From: Amphibalanus amphitrite | Taxonomy: Eukaryota; Arthropoda; Thecostraca; Balanomorpha; Balanidae | NCBI RefSeq assembly: GCF_019059575.1 | Contig: NW_024882302.1 | Span: 1-64,000, forward strand | Direction of reading: 5' to 3' | DNA length: 64,000 bases | Shown here: in pieces, positions 45,740 to 56,323 of the stretch | Numbering within the stretch: the stretch's first letter is position 1 | Layout: the number at the start of each line of letters is the position of its first letter | The notes under the pieces: model-generated | Databases searched by the model: none | Seen by the model: only the letters and a program-made list of their open reading frames with translations | What the model was told of the DNA's origin: nothing | Position numbers and translations under genes: made by a program

Positions 45740-46620
45740 CGTTTGCTGGGGGGGGGGGGGCGTTAAATGCCCCCAGCCGATAACTCGAGAACCAATAGGC
45801 GCAGCGAAACGCACGAGGCGGCAAACGAAAGAACGCGACGAGACGCTTCAGATGAATACTTTAAAGTTAAATTTTGAGGTCACAGGTCGGGTCAAGGTCA
45901 GGTCAAACACCTGAAATCGGGCTTTCAGTAGCATGGACTTCAGGACTTCGCAATGGGCGCCTCTCGTCATAAACACTGTCAAAACGGTGCACAATCCATC
46001 ATATAAGGCTTACAAGAGTGTCAGTTCCATGTAGGGGTCAGTCAAGCATAGGTCAGGGTCAAGGTCAGGTCAACCGGGTAGGCACATATCCCCGAAAATC
46101 AAAACTGATATTCGCAGCCTGTGACACATGTTTTATAGGTAATTTGGGGCGTAGAAGACGATGGTGACATTCATTTTATCATATGTGTACGCGTTTGGCT
46201 CAAAAAGTTAAATTTAAGAAATGCATGTAGGCATCATGGTCGTGAGGTAGTCACGAGAAATTGCCAAGATTCAGTTCAAGATTTTGGAAAATGCGGAGCG
46301 ATAATCAATAATCGAAGATAGCTATTTGATTGTTCATGGTATTGGCAGTGTAATGGCGTGTACGGCATGTCTGTATGTCTATTCTGTGATTTTATATGGT
46401 TTTTTGAACATATGCCGTTTTTGGTCGAAAACTCAGAAATCATGACGTCACTAAAACCTCGATATCTCAAAAAGTTTCCGACCGATTTTTTTGAAACTTT
46501 GTCACAATAAACTTCTATCAATTCCCTAGAGGTACCCAAAATTTGGCGCGCCTGCGGCGCGCCGTTTTTATGCTATGGCCCGGCGAAAAAAGTGGGGGCG
46601 TTGAACGCCCCCCCCCCCCA
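45740..46620 (+). mobile_element. TTAA-family-type body with tyrosine recombinase fragment
   Basis: G/C-run hairpins at both sides (about 45750-45770 and 46590-46620), an AGGTCA cluster at 45880-45910 and a GGCGCGCCTGCGGCGCGCC palindrome near 46544. TTAA ends are not preserved. It contains the start of a Crypton-like reading frame (45931-46035). Confidence 0.6.
45931..46035 (+). pseudogene. N-terminal fragment of Crypton-type recombinase ORF
   Basis: ATG opens MDFRTSQWAPLVINTVKTVH and continues to a stop after about 34 residues. It is nearly identical to the start of the minus-strand frame at 62734, and the AGGTCA-rich leader before the ATG is shared too. Only the region before the catalytic Arg is present. 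Confidence 0.7.
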
Positions 46621-46718
46621 AGCAACTCGCGGGATATCTCAGCAACCACTTGACCGATTTACATGCGGTAATTTTTGCAGGGTAGCTTCATTCCTTCTAC
46701 CAAGTATTGGACATCGTT

Positions 46719-47205
46719 AGGCGGTACGGGCGGACATCGATAGCAGCGCCTCTAGCGGTCATTAGGGAAAGCTGGGCTGTAGGCGACTAAATACCGGCTG
46801 AGTTGTCACACGTTGAATAAGTTTATAGACATCCGTCTTGTGAAAAAGGTGAACTTTTGCCTTCAATACTTCTACAGGTAATTTTAGAAGGGATCTTCAC
46901 ATCTTACAAAACCGTTTAGATAGTTGTATTCACTTCAAGCCGTCCTTATTGTTCTTGACGATGATGCTGGAACTATTTATAATCAGTGTTTCTAGCTTAG
47001 TAAAAGAATATATTGTTCAAACGATGGAAAAAAACATAATAGGAAAATTTTAAATGCAATTTCCATTAATAATTATTCGTAGATTCTCTACACATCAAGG
47101 AAAATTTGCATGCTAACTGATAATTCAAAGTTCTTGGGGCCAGATGTTTTCTTCTTTTCTTACGTCGCCCCAATGGCCGCGAATACACTTGTGATAACGC
47201 CTATC
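46719..47205 (+). repeat. dispersed repeat A, copy 2 (empty site)
   Basis: Uninterrupted counterpart of 14811-15222 + 17772-17840; at 47124-47128 it reads ATTCAAAG where copy 1 has the 2.5-kb TTAA element. Confidence 0.88.
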
Positions 47206-47214
47206 GTACAAGGG

Positions 47215-47220
47215 TTTATT
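47215..47220 (-). promoter_or_regulatory. polyadenylation signal AATAAA of the deubiquitinase
   Basis: AATAAA on the minus strand about 245 nt beyond the stop codon at 47463. It gives a plausible 3' UTR end; repeat A follows at once. Confidence 0.6.
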
Positions 47221-47462
47221 TCAAACAAACTATCCACCATGAATATCATCAGTGTATCATGCACACACAGACGGACACAATAAAACAATGCCACTAAATC
47301 AGGTGATGCCGGTCGCTCGGTGTCGCCGTGTCACGATGCGTTTCACTTTGGTATATTCAAAAACGACCTTTCCGAAATCACACCTCGGTCAGACTGAGGG
47401 ACACGATTCGCGCGCCGTCACAGCCCCGTGCACAGAGCACCATCCCAAGCTACCGCAGTCGC

Positions 47463-50400
47463 TTACACAATTCGCTCGTAGAACAGCATGTAAGCTTGCG
47501 CCTTGAGCACCTTGTCCAGAGTCACCTCTGTGACGTGCGTGTCACTCACGTAAAACCACCGCCCGGCCTCCGGCTGCGGCTCCGGCTCCGTCTCGGGCTC
47601 CGGGGCGGGCTGTTTTTGATCCGTCTGTGACTCCTGTGGCGCGGCGGCGGGGTCCTCGCCCTCCCCGTCTTCCCGGCCCTCCTCTGCGGGCCTGACCGGG
47701 GAGCGAGTTACCTAAGTGTGGAACTACAAGTCGATTCTAGGGCTGTGATTGGTGACTTTAGTCGGGGGATGACGCTTATAGCATGACGTCACTCGCGTAC
47801 TTGGCCGGACCAACCGCGCAGCGCAGGCGCGCCGAGCCAACCCAGAGGCTCTCAAACTCAATTGTACAGATCCTGCGCATTGAATGGCGAAACTTCGGCG
47901 AGTTCGCTTGAGTTTGGAAGCCCCTGCCAGAGAACTGGAGGCGGCCGGATTATTTGCTGGACAGTGGGCAGCGCAGATGGCGATTGACGGTGCCAAAAAG
48001 ATGGTAGGGGAAAAGGAGTTGAGACTTGAGCAGTGAATTATAAGCCTGTTGCATAGCTGAGTGGTAAATTGTAAAATACTTAGGGTTTGAAGAGATGCAG
48101 TGTAGTTTAGCCGACTCAGGGGCATTCTGCCGAGTTATGTAAGGCGGAAGGGTCGCAACTCGCAAGTCGTTTGTTTCCACTGATTGCCTGATTAAAATGT
48201 AAAGCGTATCTAATGTTAAGTTGATCTAATCTATGTTATCTTATGTTAACAGCGAGGTTGGGCATCTGCTCAATCCATTTCTTCTCTGCAATAGTGCATT
48301 CGCCACTGTAATTCATTGTAAGAGGCACTGGGCTGCGCCGCCTGTTAATTATTCCGAAACCACCAGTGAATTCATTTGCTGTCGTCACAGTCACTCACAA
48401 CAATACGAATCGTTCAGTCGTGCGCTGGGGGTCCGCCAAGTTTAAGTGTGCTGCAGAATGCAGACTGGACCGCCGAGAATATAACACTTCCGTCTCCCTG
48501 GGCGAGCGGCGCATTGGAGCCGAAGGAAACTGCTTCAGTTTTTTTGTGGGGAGGATACTCATGTTTGAAAATTATGTTATAGAATGAAGGCCTGGCTACA
48601 CTATGCGTTTTCTTCGTGCGTTTTTTGCGTGTTTGCGTGTTTTGCGTGATATCGTTCTAGAAAAGGGAACGATATTACGTTTTTGTGATGTTTTTCACCT
48701 TAAATTTTAGTTACATAAGAGTTATATTAGCTTTTGTATATAACCAAAGTAAAAATTATATTGTTTATAACTTTTTTCCTAGAACGATATTACGCAAAAC
48801 ACGCAAACCTGCAAAAACGCACGCAGAAAACGCATAGTGTAGCCAGGCCTTGATGTGATAAGGAAAAGGACGGTTTCTTGAATTGAGGGCTGTGGAGAAG
48901 AGGCAGATTTTCTCATTTGCTACCCGATACAACACGAAAAGAAGCAGATGTTGCACATTGGGCTTAATAAGTCTAATAAAAGATAAGGGACTTCGTGAAT
49001 CATGCCTAATTGACCGCGACCAAGTTATTTGCCAATGCAGGTAGGCACTAGGTAGGTAGATACTCATTTGTGAACAGAACGTTCCACCACCCCTCGCCAG
49101 AAATTCAATCAGCAGTTGCTTATTAAAACGTTTGAGTGCACCTGACAACCTTTAAAAATGACGTCCTGCCTTTCAATGGTTCGTGCGAAGACACAAAGCC
49201 AGAATCAGCCAAGCAATATCGGAATCCATTGCGCAGTGTGTCGGATGTGCCCCCAGTTTTCAATCCACATAGCATAGCACACACTGCTAAATGCAGGTAC
49301 GCTCACCTACACATTAGGTATTTGAAGGACTTAATAGCTCATTCACATGGAAGAAACACATGAAATGTGATTTATAGCTGCAGCAGAAGTTTGGCGTCCG
49401 ATGCCTCTTCGCCAAGTTAAGACCATGCCAATCTCCGCCAGTCTGCCGTCGCGCCGGCACTGGCCGTGGTGTGACGTCATCCGGCCGGCTCGGCGCTGGG
49501 TAGTTCCACACTTAGGTAACTCGCGACCGGGGACGGTCCGTCCGTGGTCTCCGGTCGGGTCTGCTCGGCGCGCTGCCTCGCCCGCTCACACGCCACGGCG
49601 AACGCGTCGGTGACGAGTGTGGTGAGTCGCGCAGGGGTGACGGTGAGCTGGTCGTGACGGCGGCGCACGCGCACGTAGGCTGTGTAGTGGCCGCTGGTCA
49701 GTCGACCGCTGTGCTCAACGACACCAAACAGCGAGTAGAGCACCCGCCGCTGGCCGGCCCGCATCTGAGGCAGGTCCTGGCTGATGGAGGAACAGAAGGG
49801 GGCCAGATCGAGCCGCTCGCCGAACTGCACGTGCCGGTTCACCTTCCGCAGGCTGAAGCTGCACACCTCGAACCGCTTCAGGTGGATGGTCAGCACCGGC
49901 GGCGGACTGTAGATGAGCAGCTGCTTGCTGGCGTTGCTGTATACTGTGCCGAGTTTCTTCTCAGCTGCTTTTTCAGCCGCCGTGAGCCGTTTGTTGCGCA
50001 GCTCGGTGCAGTTGTCGCAACCGAGCTTGTTGTTGCCGGTGAGCAGCTCGGGCGCCGTGTACTGGTTAAGGCAGGTGAGCAGGCTGCACTCGCCAGCGGC
50101 CGCCTGGTAGCGCGGCGCCAGGGTGGTCAGCGCTCGACTGAGCCACTCACAGCGGCTCAGCGGCGGCGGCGGGCCGTCCGAGGGATCGGCCGCCGGTGAG
50201 GGGGTCCCCGTCCCTTCGGCCGGGGCAGACTCGGTTGGCGCGCAGGTCCCGCCGTTCGGCGCAGACTGGAGTTCGCCGCCGTCCGCCACCCCTGCCGTTG
50301 AGCTCTGGCCGTTCGCCACTGCCTCCGTCGGCACACCGCCCGGCACCTCACCGGGTGACGGCGACTGGCCCTCCCGCGGGGCCTCCTCGGCTGCCCTTCC

Positions 50401-52003
50401 GCAGTGACCGTTCGGAGCGCCCAGACTGTTCTCACGCGCCTCCACAGCCTCTCCGCAGTTCTCCGCCGGCACAGAGCTCTGCTTCTCCCCCACCTGGTCC
50501 GCTCCCGCCGTCTCCGGCGCACCGTTCGGGGGCTTTGTCAGCACTCTCCCCGACCAGTGGCACCAGCCCGGCCGGCGCCGCGTCCGCCTCCACCGGTGAC
50601 GACGGCCGGCCGTTCACCGTCAGCGGGCCCGGCTCGTCCCCACACGAGTCCGCAGCGGCCGCGGCGCCGGCGCTGTCCACAATCAGCGCGCTGAGCCGCT
50701 CCGAGAGCTCCTCCGCGGCCAGGTCGGCCGGCGGGTCGGGGCTGACCGAGGCAGGCGGCTCGTCAGCCGGCGGGTCGGGGCTGACCGAGGCGGGCGGCTC
50801 GTCAGCCGGCGGGTCCGGACTGACTGAGGCCGGCGGTTCGTTCAGCTCGTCTTCCGTCGAATCCCCACTGACCGAGGCCGGCGGCGGGTCGAGCTCCGAC
50901 AGCAGGCTGAAGATGATATCTTCGGCGGCGGGCAGCGAGAGGTCGAGGAAGGGCTCCATGCGGTGTGTGCAGGCCATGCAGGCCTGACACACCACCAGGC
51001 TGACCAGCTGGCCGCTGAAGATGGAGTCGATGGTCGTATGCGATACCTGGTGGCCCAGCGCCTTGGCACGCGCCTTCATGTCGTCGGGTACTTCCTTGGG
51101 GTCGGCCTTGGCCGGCAGCCCCAGACCGAGCAGGATCTGCTTCTGGTGCCGCCGGAGATCCTCAAGCCGCGCCTGCTCCATGAGCGCTCGCAGCAGCTCG
51201 TGTGCGTCCTGCTGGTCGCAGCCCACAAACTGGGGCACCTTCAGGGCGATCTTTCTGAGCAGATGACTGGGGGAGACGGTGGAGTCGGTGCCCGTGATGT
51301 GCATCTTCTTGAGAAAGTCGCACAGCGAGGCGGTGATGGGCCCGCCCTCCGGCAGCACCAGCTCCATGGTCTCGCCGTCAGCGCTGACTGTGACCTTTCG
51401 TCCTGGGCGGCTGCTGATGTCTAGGTAGTGCGTCAGGTAGTGGCACTGGCTCAGACACTGCAGCACCGAGTTCAGGTAACACGAGTTGCCCAGGTTGATC
51501 AGACCCTTGACCTTCGGAAGTGATTCGTTATCACAATCCGCTTGAGCCTGTTTCTCCTTAGCGGAGGCGCCCTTGGAAGACTTGGGAGGCGGAGTGTCCT
51601 CCTTGGATGGCGTGGCCCCGGGACGTAGAGTTCCCTGCTTTTTCTTGACAAACTGCACAGCTTCGTGAAGTTTCTTATTACTCTTCAGTGACACTTTCTC
51701 GTTACATGTGAAACACCAGACGCCCCAGTCGGCGGCGGCATTGACGGCCAGCGTGTGCGAGTCGGAGCGCGGCGTGTTAAAGTGCTGCGTGGCGTGCCTC
51801 GCGCAACCCTGGTGGCCGCACTGCATGCACAGCCAGACGCCGTGCGGCAGCTGCGCGCCCGACGGCACCGACCGCTCCTCCCCATCCGCGGGTGCCGTGC
51901 ACGGGGTCGGCACCTTCTTGTCGCAGGCGCCGATCCGCCGGTTCGACTTCAGCTGCCGCTTAATGTCAGCCAGATTGACGCTCTTGCCCACGTGCTGGCA
52001 CAT
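47463..52003 (-). CDS. Usp16-45: USP16/USP45-type ubiquitin-specific protease, split by a transposon and frameshifted
   Basis: Cleaves ubiquitin from proteins (USP16 acts on histone H2A). From Met 52003 the minus strand encodes a ZnF-UBP domain (CQHVGKS, VWLCMQCGHQGC, then WGVWCFTC), a Lys-rich linker and the Cys box LINLGNSCYLNSVLQ with catalytic Cys at 51479-51481. An acidic Pro-rich insert has 39-bp coding repeats (~50741-50860). After a frameshift between about 50432 and 50544 come a CxxC region, the His box VVEHSGRLTSGHYTAY (His at 49687-49689) and, beyond the insertion at 47703-49524, the C-terminal strand WFYVSDTHVTEV...YERIV with stop at 47463-47465. No introns in >2.5 kb suggests a retrogene. 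Unless the insertion is spliced, the product ends at 49477 and lacks the last core strand. Confidence 0.88.
47703..49524. mobile_element. 1.82-kb transposon in the deubiquitinase coding sequence, 9-bp duplication
   Basis: Perfect 25-bp inverted ends, GCGAGTTACCTAAGTGTGGA plus 5 bases (47703-47727 / 49500-49524). The exact 9-bp direct repeat GACCGGGGA is at 47694-47702 and 49525-49533. Nine bases suit Mutator-like elements; Merlin-type is possible. There is no transposase frame. Removing it with one repeat copy restores the reading frame across DGPSPV|RPAEEG. Confidence 0.92.
48588..48853. repeat. 266-bp MITE-like inverted repeat inside the 9-bp-duplication element
   Basis: AAGGCCTGGCTACACTATGC at 48588 is mirrored at 48853. 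Arms run about 70 bp through GTGCGTTTTTTGCGTG motifs to ATCGTTCTAG. The target duplication is unclear. Confidence 0.8.
50741..50860 (-). repeat. 39-bp coding minisatellite in the deubiquitinase linker
   Basis: About three copies encoding PPASVSPDPPADE in tandem, within the insert between the Cys and His boxes. Likely unstructured. Confidence 0.9.
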
Positions 52004-53449
52004 GCTTATACCATTGTTGGGAAGTCCCATGTTCAATGGATCCAGTATCTCCTGTTCTGCTGGTCTGGTCGTAGGAGACGTGGTGGTTGGTAGCTGCGGT
52101 GGGAGCTTTGCTTCGGTGCCAGTTGAGTTTGTGGGTGGCCATGGAAGTGATTTTGGCTCAATGTTGGTTCTGTGACTCGGCCTTACATTGACGCTCGCAA
52201 GTCGAACGGCTGTGGCGTTGCCGCGCACCACCGCCACAGACACGCGCTGCATGAGGCGTTCAAAGTCCCGTCGGTCTCCTGTGGTCTTCACAATACGGCG
52301 GCCGAGCTCCTTCAAGAAGGAGTAACTGTCCGGGCCGAGCGCTCCGGATGTCTCTACGGCGACAGGGCGGAACAGATAGCGTCGACTTATGTCGGCATAG
52401 CGATGGCGCTTACGCCTCTCGGCGACGGTTGCAGCTGAGCTCGCACGGGCCGCGGATGCCTTGACTGACGAAGCGCTGAACGTGTCGACGCAGGTAGCGT
52501 CCCAGACGAGGCACTTCCCTTCTGCATAGGGGAAGGTCGTCATGCCGTCAGGGCGACGTCCGTCTCCGCGGTCTAAGCCGGCCGGCTCGAGAACAGACGT
52601 CATTCCAGCGGTTGATAGTCCACGCTTGATGACGCTGTTGAGTTCCGCATGGCGTGGGAACCGGCCAGCACTCATCTGGCAGCACAGGCAGTGCAGGCCT
52701 CGCTCGTCAATGTCGGCTCCACAGCGGCAGCGGTGAGGAGCACATATATCTGCTCCCACCCGCAGGGCGACGGCCGTCCGCAGGGTGTCAGGGTCGAGCA
52801 GCGTGCCCACGCTGGCGGCTGGGAAGGCGTTCAGCCAGGCACCAGAGTGTGGTTGTGCGGCAGCTCGGAGTCGGGCTCGGTCAACATCGGTTTTGCTGTC
52901 TTCCAGCAGCCGTTCACTGATTCTTGCTGTCTCAGCTCGATCCCATTCTCTTTGGTAGCGCCGCCTGTGCGCTTCCGGTGGAGGCAAGCCTGTGCGACGC
53001 TCCCACTCTGAGATCAAGCACCTCGTTAGCTCACTGACGCGATTAGCGGCGGAGCCGTTAATGGATGCGATCGTGTCAGCGGATGCTACTTGAGATGCGA
53101 GGTGAGCAGGAAGGGCAACGTCTGTTACTCTCCTTACGCCTAGCCCACCGAGGCTGATTGGCAATGTCGCTTGTCGCCATGAAATGTCACGCAATTGGAC
53201 GTTTGTGATCACTTCCATGCCACGGCGAACTGCTTCGTCAATCCTGTTGAGCAGGGCGGGGTGGCGGTAGGCTGGAGAGCTTCGAAGAAGGTACAACAGG
53301 CGAGGAAGGGATACGTAGTTCTTCAGTAGGAAGAACGCCTGATGTGCCTCGTCCAGAGCCTGAAGGCGCTTGATAAGCTTCTCTACCAGGAGCTGGCCTT
53401 GTAGAAGCGCACGTCTTGTTTGAGCGTCATGTACAGGCGCACCAAGCAA
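52004..53449 (-). CDS. RLE-type non-LTR retrotransposon, C-terminal half (zinc knuckle + restriction-like endonuclease), open into the deubiquitinase
   Basis: Continues the reverse transcriptase frame after a one-base slip near 53430-53450. It holds the thumb region, a Cys/His knuckle (C-x4-C-x-C ... H-C-x-C, residues ~236-257) and the PD-(D/E)xK endonuclease core GRRPDGMTTFPYAEGKCLVWD (Asp 301, Glu 310, Lys 312, Asp 317). Then come ETSGALGP and a VAVVRGNA end as in related R2/NeSL-like elements. The enzyme nicks target DNA for target-primed reverse transcription. There is no stop before the ZnF-UBP at 52003: the single open frame runs 53449 to 50432. A stop or splice acceptor near 52005 would be expected if the genes were separate. 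Confidence 0.85.
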
Positions 53450-55070
53450 GCTCTAACTCATCCACGGGGACTTCCCGGATGTCGGGAAGAACACTTTGTA
53501 GCATGTGCAGGGCGCTGAGCTTGGTATCGTCGGTGAAGCCTCCCAGGAAGGTGACTTCACACTTGCCTGCGTTTATGGCGAGCCCCACTTCGCTCATTTC
53601 TGCCTTCACTTGTTTGATACTGGAGATGACGTCAGATGGTGGGCCAGCCAGCGTTCCATCATCCAGGTACCAGGTGTTTATTTCTGTGTCTGGAGCCCTG
53701 GTGGCAGAATCCACTGTCAGAGAGAACAGCAGGGAGCTCAACGGATCGCCTTGCTGGACTCCTGTCTGAGAAAGGATTTTACTGTCGCCGATGAAAAGTG
53801 GCGCGGCGTTGTTGTAGCCCTGCCATACAAACGGGTATATCTCTGGCGCACGAGTTTTCACAGCTTCCAGCATCGCATCTCTGCGCACGGTGTTGAAGGC
53901 ATTGGAAATGTCCAGCTTCACGATAACTCTGCTGTTTTCGGACGCTTCGCATTCGTCGATGTATGCTCTGGTGGCGTGTACTGCCGCCTCGCAGCCGTTC
54001 CTCGTGGCCACACCAAGCTGTACTGGTCGCAGCTGAGCTCCGATGGCCGCCGAGACGGCCGTGGCGGCGACCTTGCCTGCGATTCGGCGATACACACTGC
54101 CGACAGCGATGGGACGCAGGCCGCCGTCCTTCTTTCGAAGAGCAATCAGCGACGCGCCAAAGAAAGCTGGTGTTGCGCATTCCGGAAGACGGCCGCTGAG
54201 CGCCAAGTTCGTGAGCGCTGTCAGAGCTGTGAGTAGGCGAGCTCCAGCCTCGGCGGTGTGTTTAGTGAGGAGGGAGCGCAGGTGGGCGGGGCGAATCCCA
54301 TCCAAACCTGCACTGGAGCTCGGCGGAAAGGAGTTGATCGCCTTCAAAACGTCGGCCTCGGAAGCCACTAACGGCACGTGGATGTCGTCAGGTGGCGGAA
54401 CGTTTCGCAGGTCAGTGGGCGGTTCTGGGTGCTTTTCTTGCATCCTTTTGATGACTTCTTCTGTTGGAGATGCGAAGGAGTCATCTGAGGTCAGAGCTCG
54501 TAGCGCTCCCCGGGTATCGCCGTCCGTCAGTTTTGAGGCCACGCGTCGTGACATCGCTGTCATCTCGCCCACCGGGCGATGTGCATGTGAGCGTTTGGAT
54601 GGTTTGGAAGGACGGACCTTGTTGGTGTCACTGTTCTGTGATAGGTTTAGGCGCACTTGTGTGGCCAAAGAGGTCTTTTCTGCTGTTCGCGCTTCTCTGT
54701 TGATACTGAGCGTAGAGTATCCAAAGCACGTGAGCCTGCGCCACGCTTCCTCAGTGCCCTGTTCGACAGCGTCGTTGATAAGGTGAGCAAGCTCGTCTGC
54801 TACCGCGATACGCGCTCCTTTTGGGATGTGAGGTAGAACCCGACTGTTTTGCTTCAAAGTAGCGATTTCTGTAGCAATGTCGCATAATTGTGTGAGCTTC
54901 GGTACTGAATTCGGACAGTTGTCTCCGAATCGACAGGTGGCACACCGTCTTCCCAGTTTCACGCAGCGGCAGGTTCTACACGGGTTAGATACACACTTGC
55001 AACAGCGAGGTGTGCTTCCACCCATTGTTGCGCGTCCATCCTCTGGCGAGATAAGTGTTTCGTCGCTCAT
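53427..55070 (-). CDS. RLE-type non-LTR retrotransposon reverse transcriptase, N-terminal half
   Basis: 547-residue frame. It starts with a Cys-rich finger (residues ~23-52: CCKC, CRTC, CATC). A long linker follows, then the reverse transcriptase: VIVKLDISNAFN (Asp 387), GVQQGDPLSS (438-446) and YLDDG (Asp 470/471), all catalytic residues intact. It ends at 53427 where frame two, already open from 53449, carries the protein on; the sequence GAGCTTGCTTGG there looks like a one-base insertion. Relatives with this domain order lack an apurinic endonuclease and use a C-terminal restriction-like nuclease. Start Met 55070 precedes the finger; the 5' UTR is not defined. Confidence 0.88.
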   Translation of the reverse strand: MSDETLISPEDGRATMGGSTPRCCKCVSNPCRTCRCVKLGRRCATCRFGDNCPNSVPKLTQLCDIATEIATLKQNSRVLPHIPKGARIAVADELAHLINDAVEQGTEEAWRRLTCFGYSTLSINREARTAEKTSLATQVRLNLSQNSDTNKVRPSKPSKRSHAHRPVGEMTAMSRRVASKLTDGDTRGALRALTSDDSFASPTEEVIKRMQEKHPEPPTDLRNVPPPDDIHVPLVASEADVLKAINSFPPSSSAGLDGIRPAHLRSLLTKHTAEAGARLLTALTALTNLALSGRLPECATPAFFGASLIALRKKDGGLRPIAVGSVYRRIAGKVAATAVSAAIGAQLRPVQLGVATRNGCEAAVHATRAYIDECEASENSRVIVKLDISNAFNTVRRDAMLEAVKTRAPEIYPFVWQGYNNAAPLFIGDSKILSQTGVQQGDPLSSLLFSLTVDSATRAPDTEINTWYLDDGTLAGPPSDVISSIKQVKAEMSEVGLAINAGKCEVTFLGGFTDDTKLSALHMLQSVLPDIREVPVDELELAWCACT

Positions 55071-55689
55071 AACGCTAATAGCAGTGCAGGCAGAAAGTCA
55101 GATTCATTTTATCGAATGTTTTCATGCATCGAACTCCTCAGTATTGAAGTACTGTTGGGTGATCGAGACATGTTCCGAATAATCTAAGGTGTCTAGCTCA
55201 AAACGTCACGTTCTTGAAATTCAAAACAGCATGAGATTTGCTTGCGTGCTTCAAAAATGATATAAAAGAGAACATCATTAACATAGTCATTTAATACGAA
55301 ATTGTCGTCCAGCGATGCTTTTCTCCCGGCCCATGAAAGAAAATACCTTGCACAGCAGCGCAGTGATCAAGATAGTCGATAAAAGGGGCTTGCAAGATCA
55401 GACAACCAGGTTGAAAGTGAGCGCCAAATCTCGTCTTCGACCCGCCACGGATGTCACATGACAAACGAAGTACTCTAACTCAGTATTTAATTAAAAATGA
55501 ACACAATATTTTCGGCCACATATCTGTTATTAGGTTGGCGTAAGTCTCATGCAAACCACATGAAGCAAACATGAAAGAATTCCAAACAACGAACCACTTA
55601 CTGGGCAGTGGCCCAGTCCGTGGGTCCGCAACCAACGATCTCGATCAAGGCCGACCCCAAGGACCGAAGTATTGGACTATTCCCGAAGC
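55071..55689. other. unassigned DNA
   Basis: Between the retrotransposon start and the E-box repeats; may include its 5' UTR. No motif seen. Confidence 0.4.
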
Positions 55690-56140
55690 GTGTGGGTGAC
55701 CCCTTATGCACGTGCCACGTGCAAAACGAAGAGGTGTCACTTTTGTAATTGTTGCAATATCTTGGTAACTACTTGACCGATTGCGCTGAAAGTTGGCATG
55801 TAGGTAGGTACCCACTAGGCACTGCATATCCATGTGCCAGAGTTGGGGTGCTGCTGCACGTGCGCACGTGCAGGGGTCGTTTCCAGATCTCGAGAACGGC
55901 TCGACCGATTGCGCTCAAATTTGGTACACAGTTAGGGACCGGTTAGTAGGGTGCCGTGCACAAGTCAGTTGGGAGTTGGGACCCATTTTGCACGTGCGCA
56001 CGTGCAGGGTGCCGCTTCCAGATCTCGAGAACGGCTGGGCCGATTGTGCCCAAATTTGGCACATCGCTAGAGACCGGTTAGTAGGGTGCCGTGCACAAGT
56101 CAGTTGGAGGTACCCCTCGCAATTTCGCACGTGCAAGGCC
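55690..56140. repeat. ~133-bp tandem repeat with doubled E-boxes
   Basis: GCACGTGCGCACGTGCAG recurs at 55857 and 55990. Half copies are near 55708 and 56127. CCAGATCTCGAGAACGGC follows each full copy. CACGTG is the bHLH E-box core. Confidence 0.85.
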
Positions 56141-56323
56141 CACCCTCTCGCTCGCTCCGTTAGTCGCCCCAAAAGGCGTTATACTGGTTTCTATACATTC
56201 TTAAAAAATCGAGTTCCCAACCCCATTGTGTTCATCGGCTAGCGAGTTACTTCATTTTGGCCACATTCAAACCCTGATAGCGGCAGTGTGCGATGGTGCG
56301 CGCCTGTCGGCCGATTTGCTCAC

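Noticed and set aside
49654..50987. Plus-strand frames of 181 and 263 residues
   Set aside because: Antisense shadows of the GC-rich deubiquitinase coding sequence.
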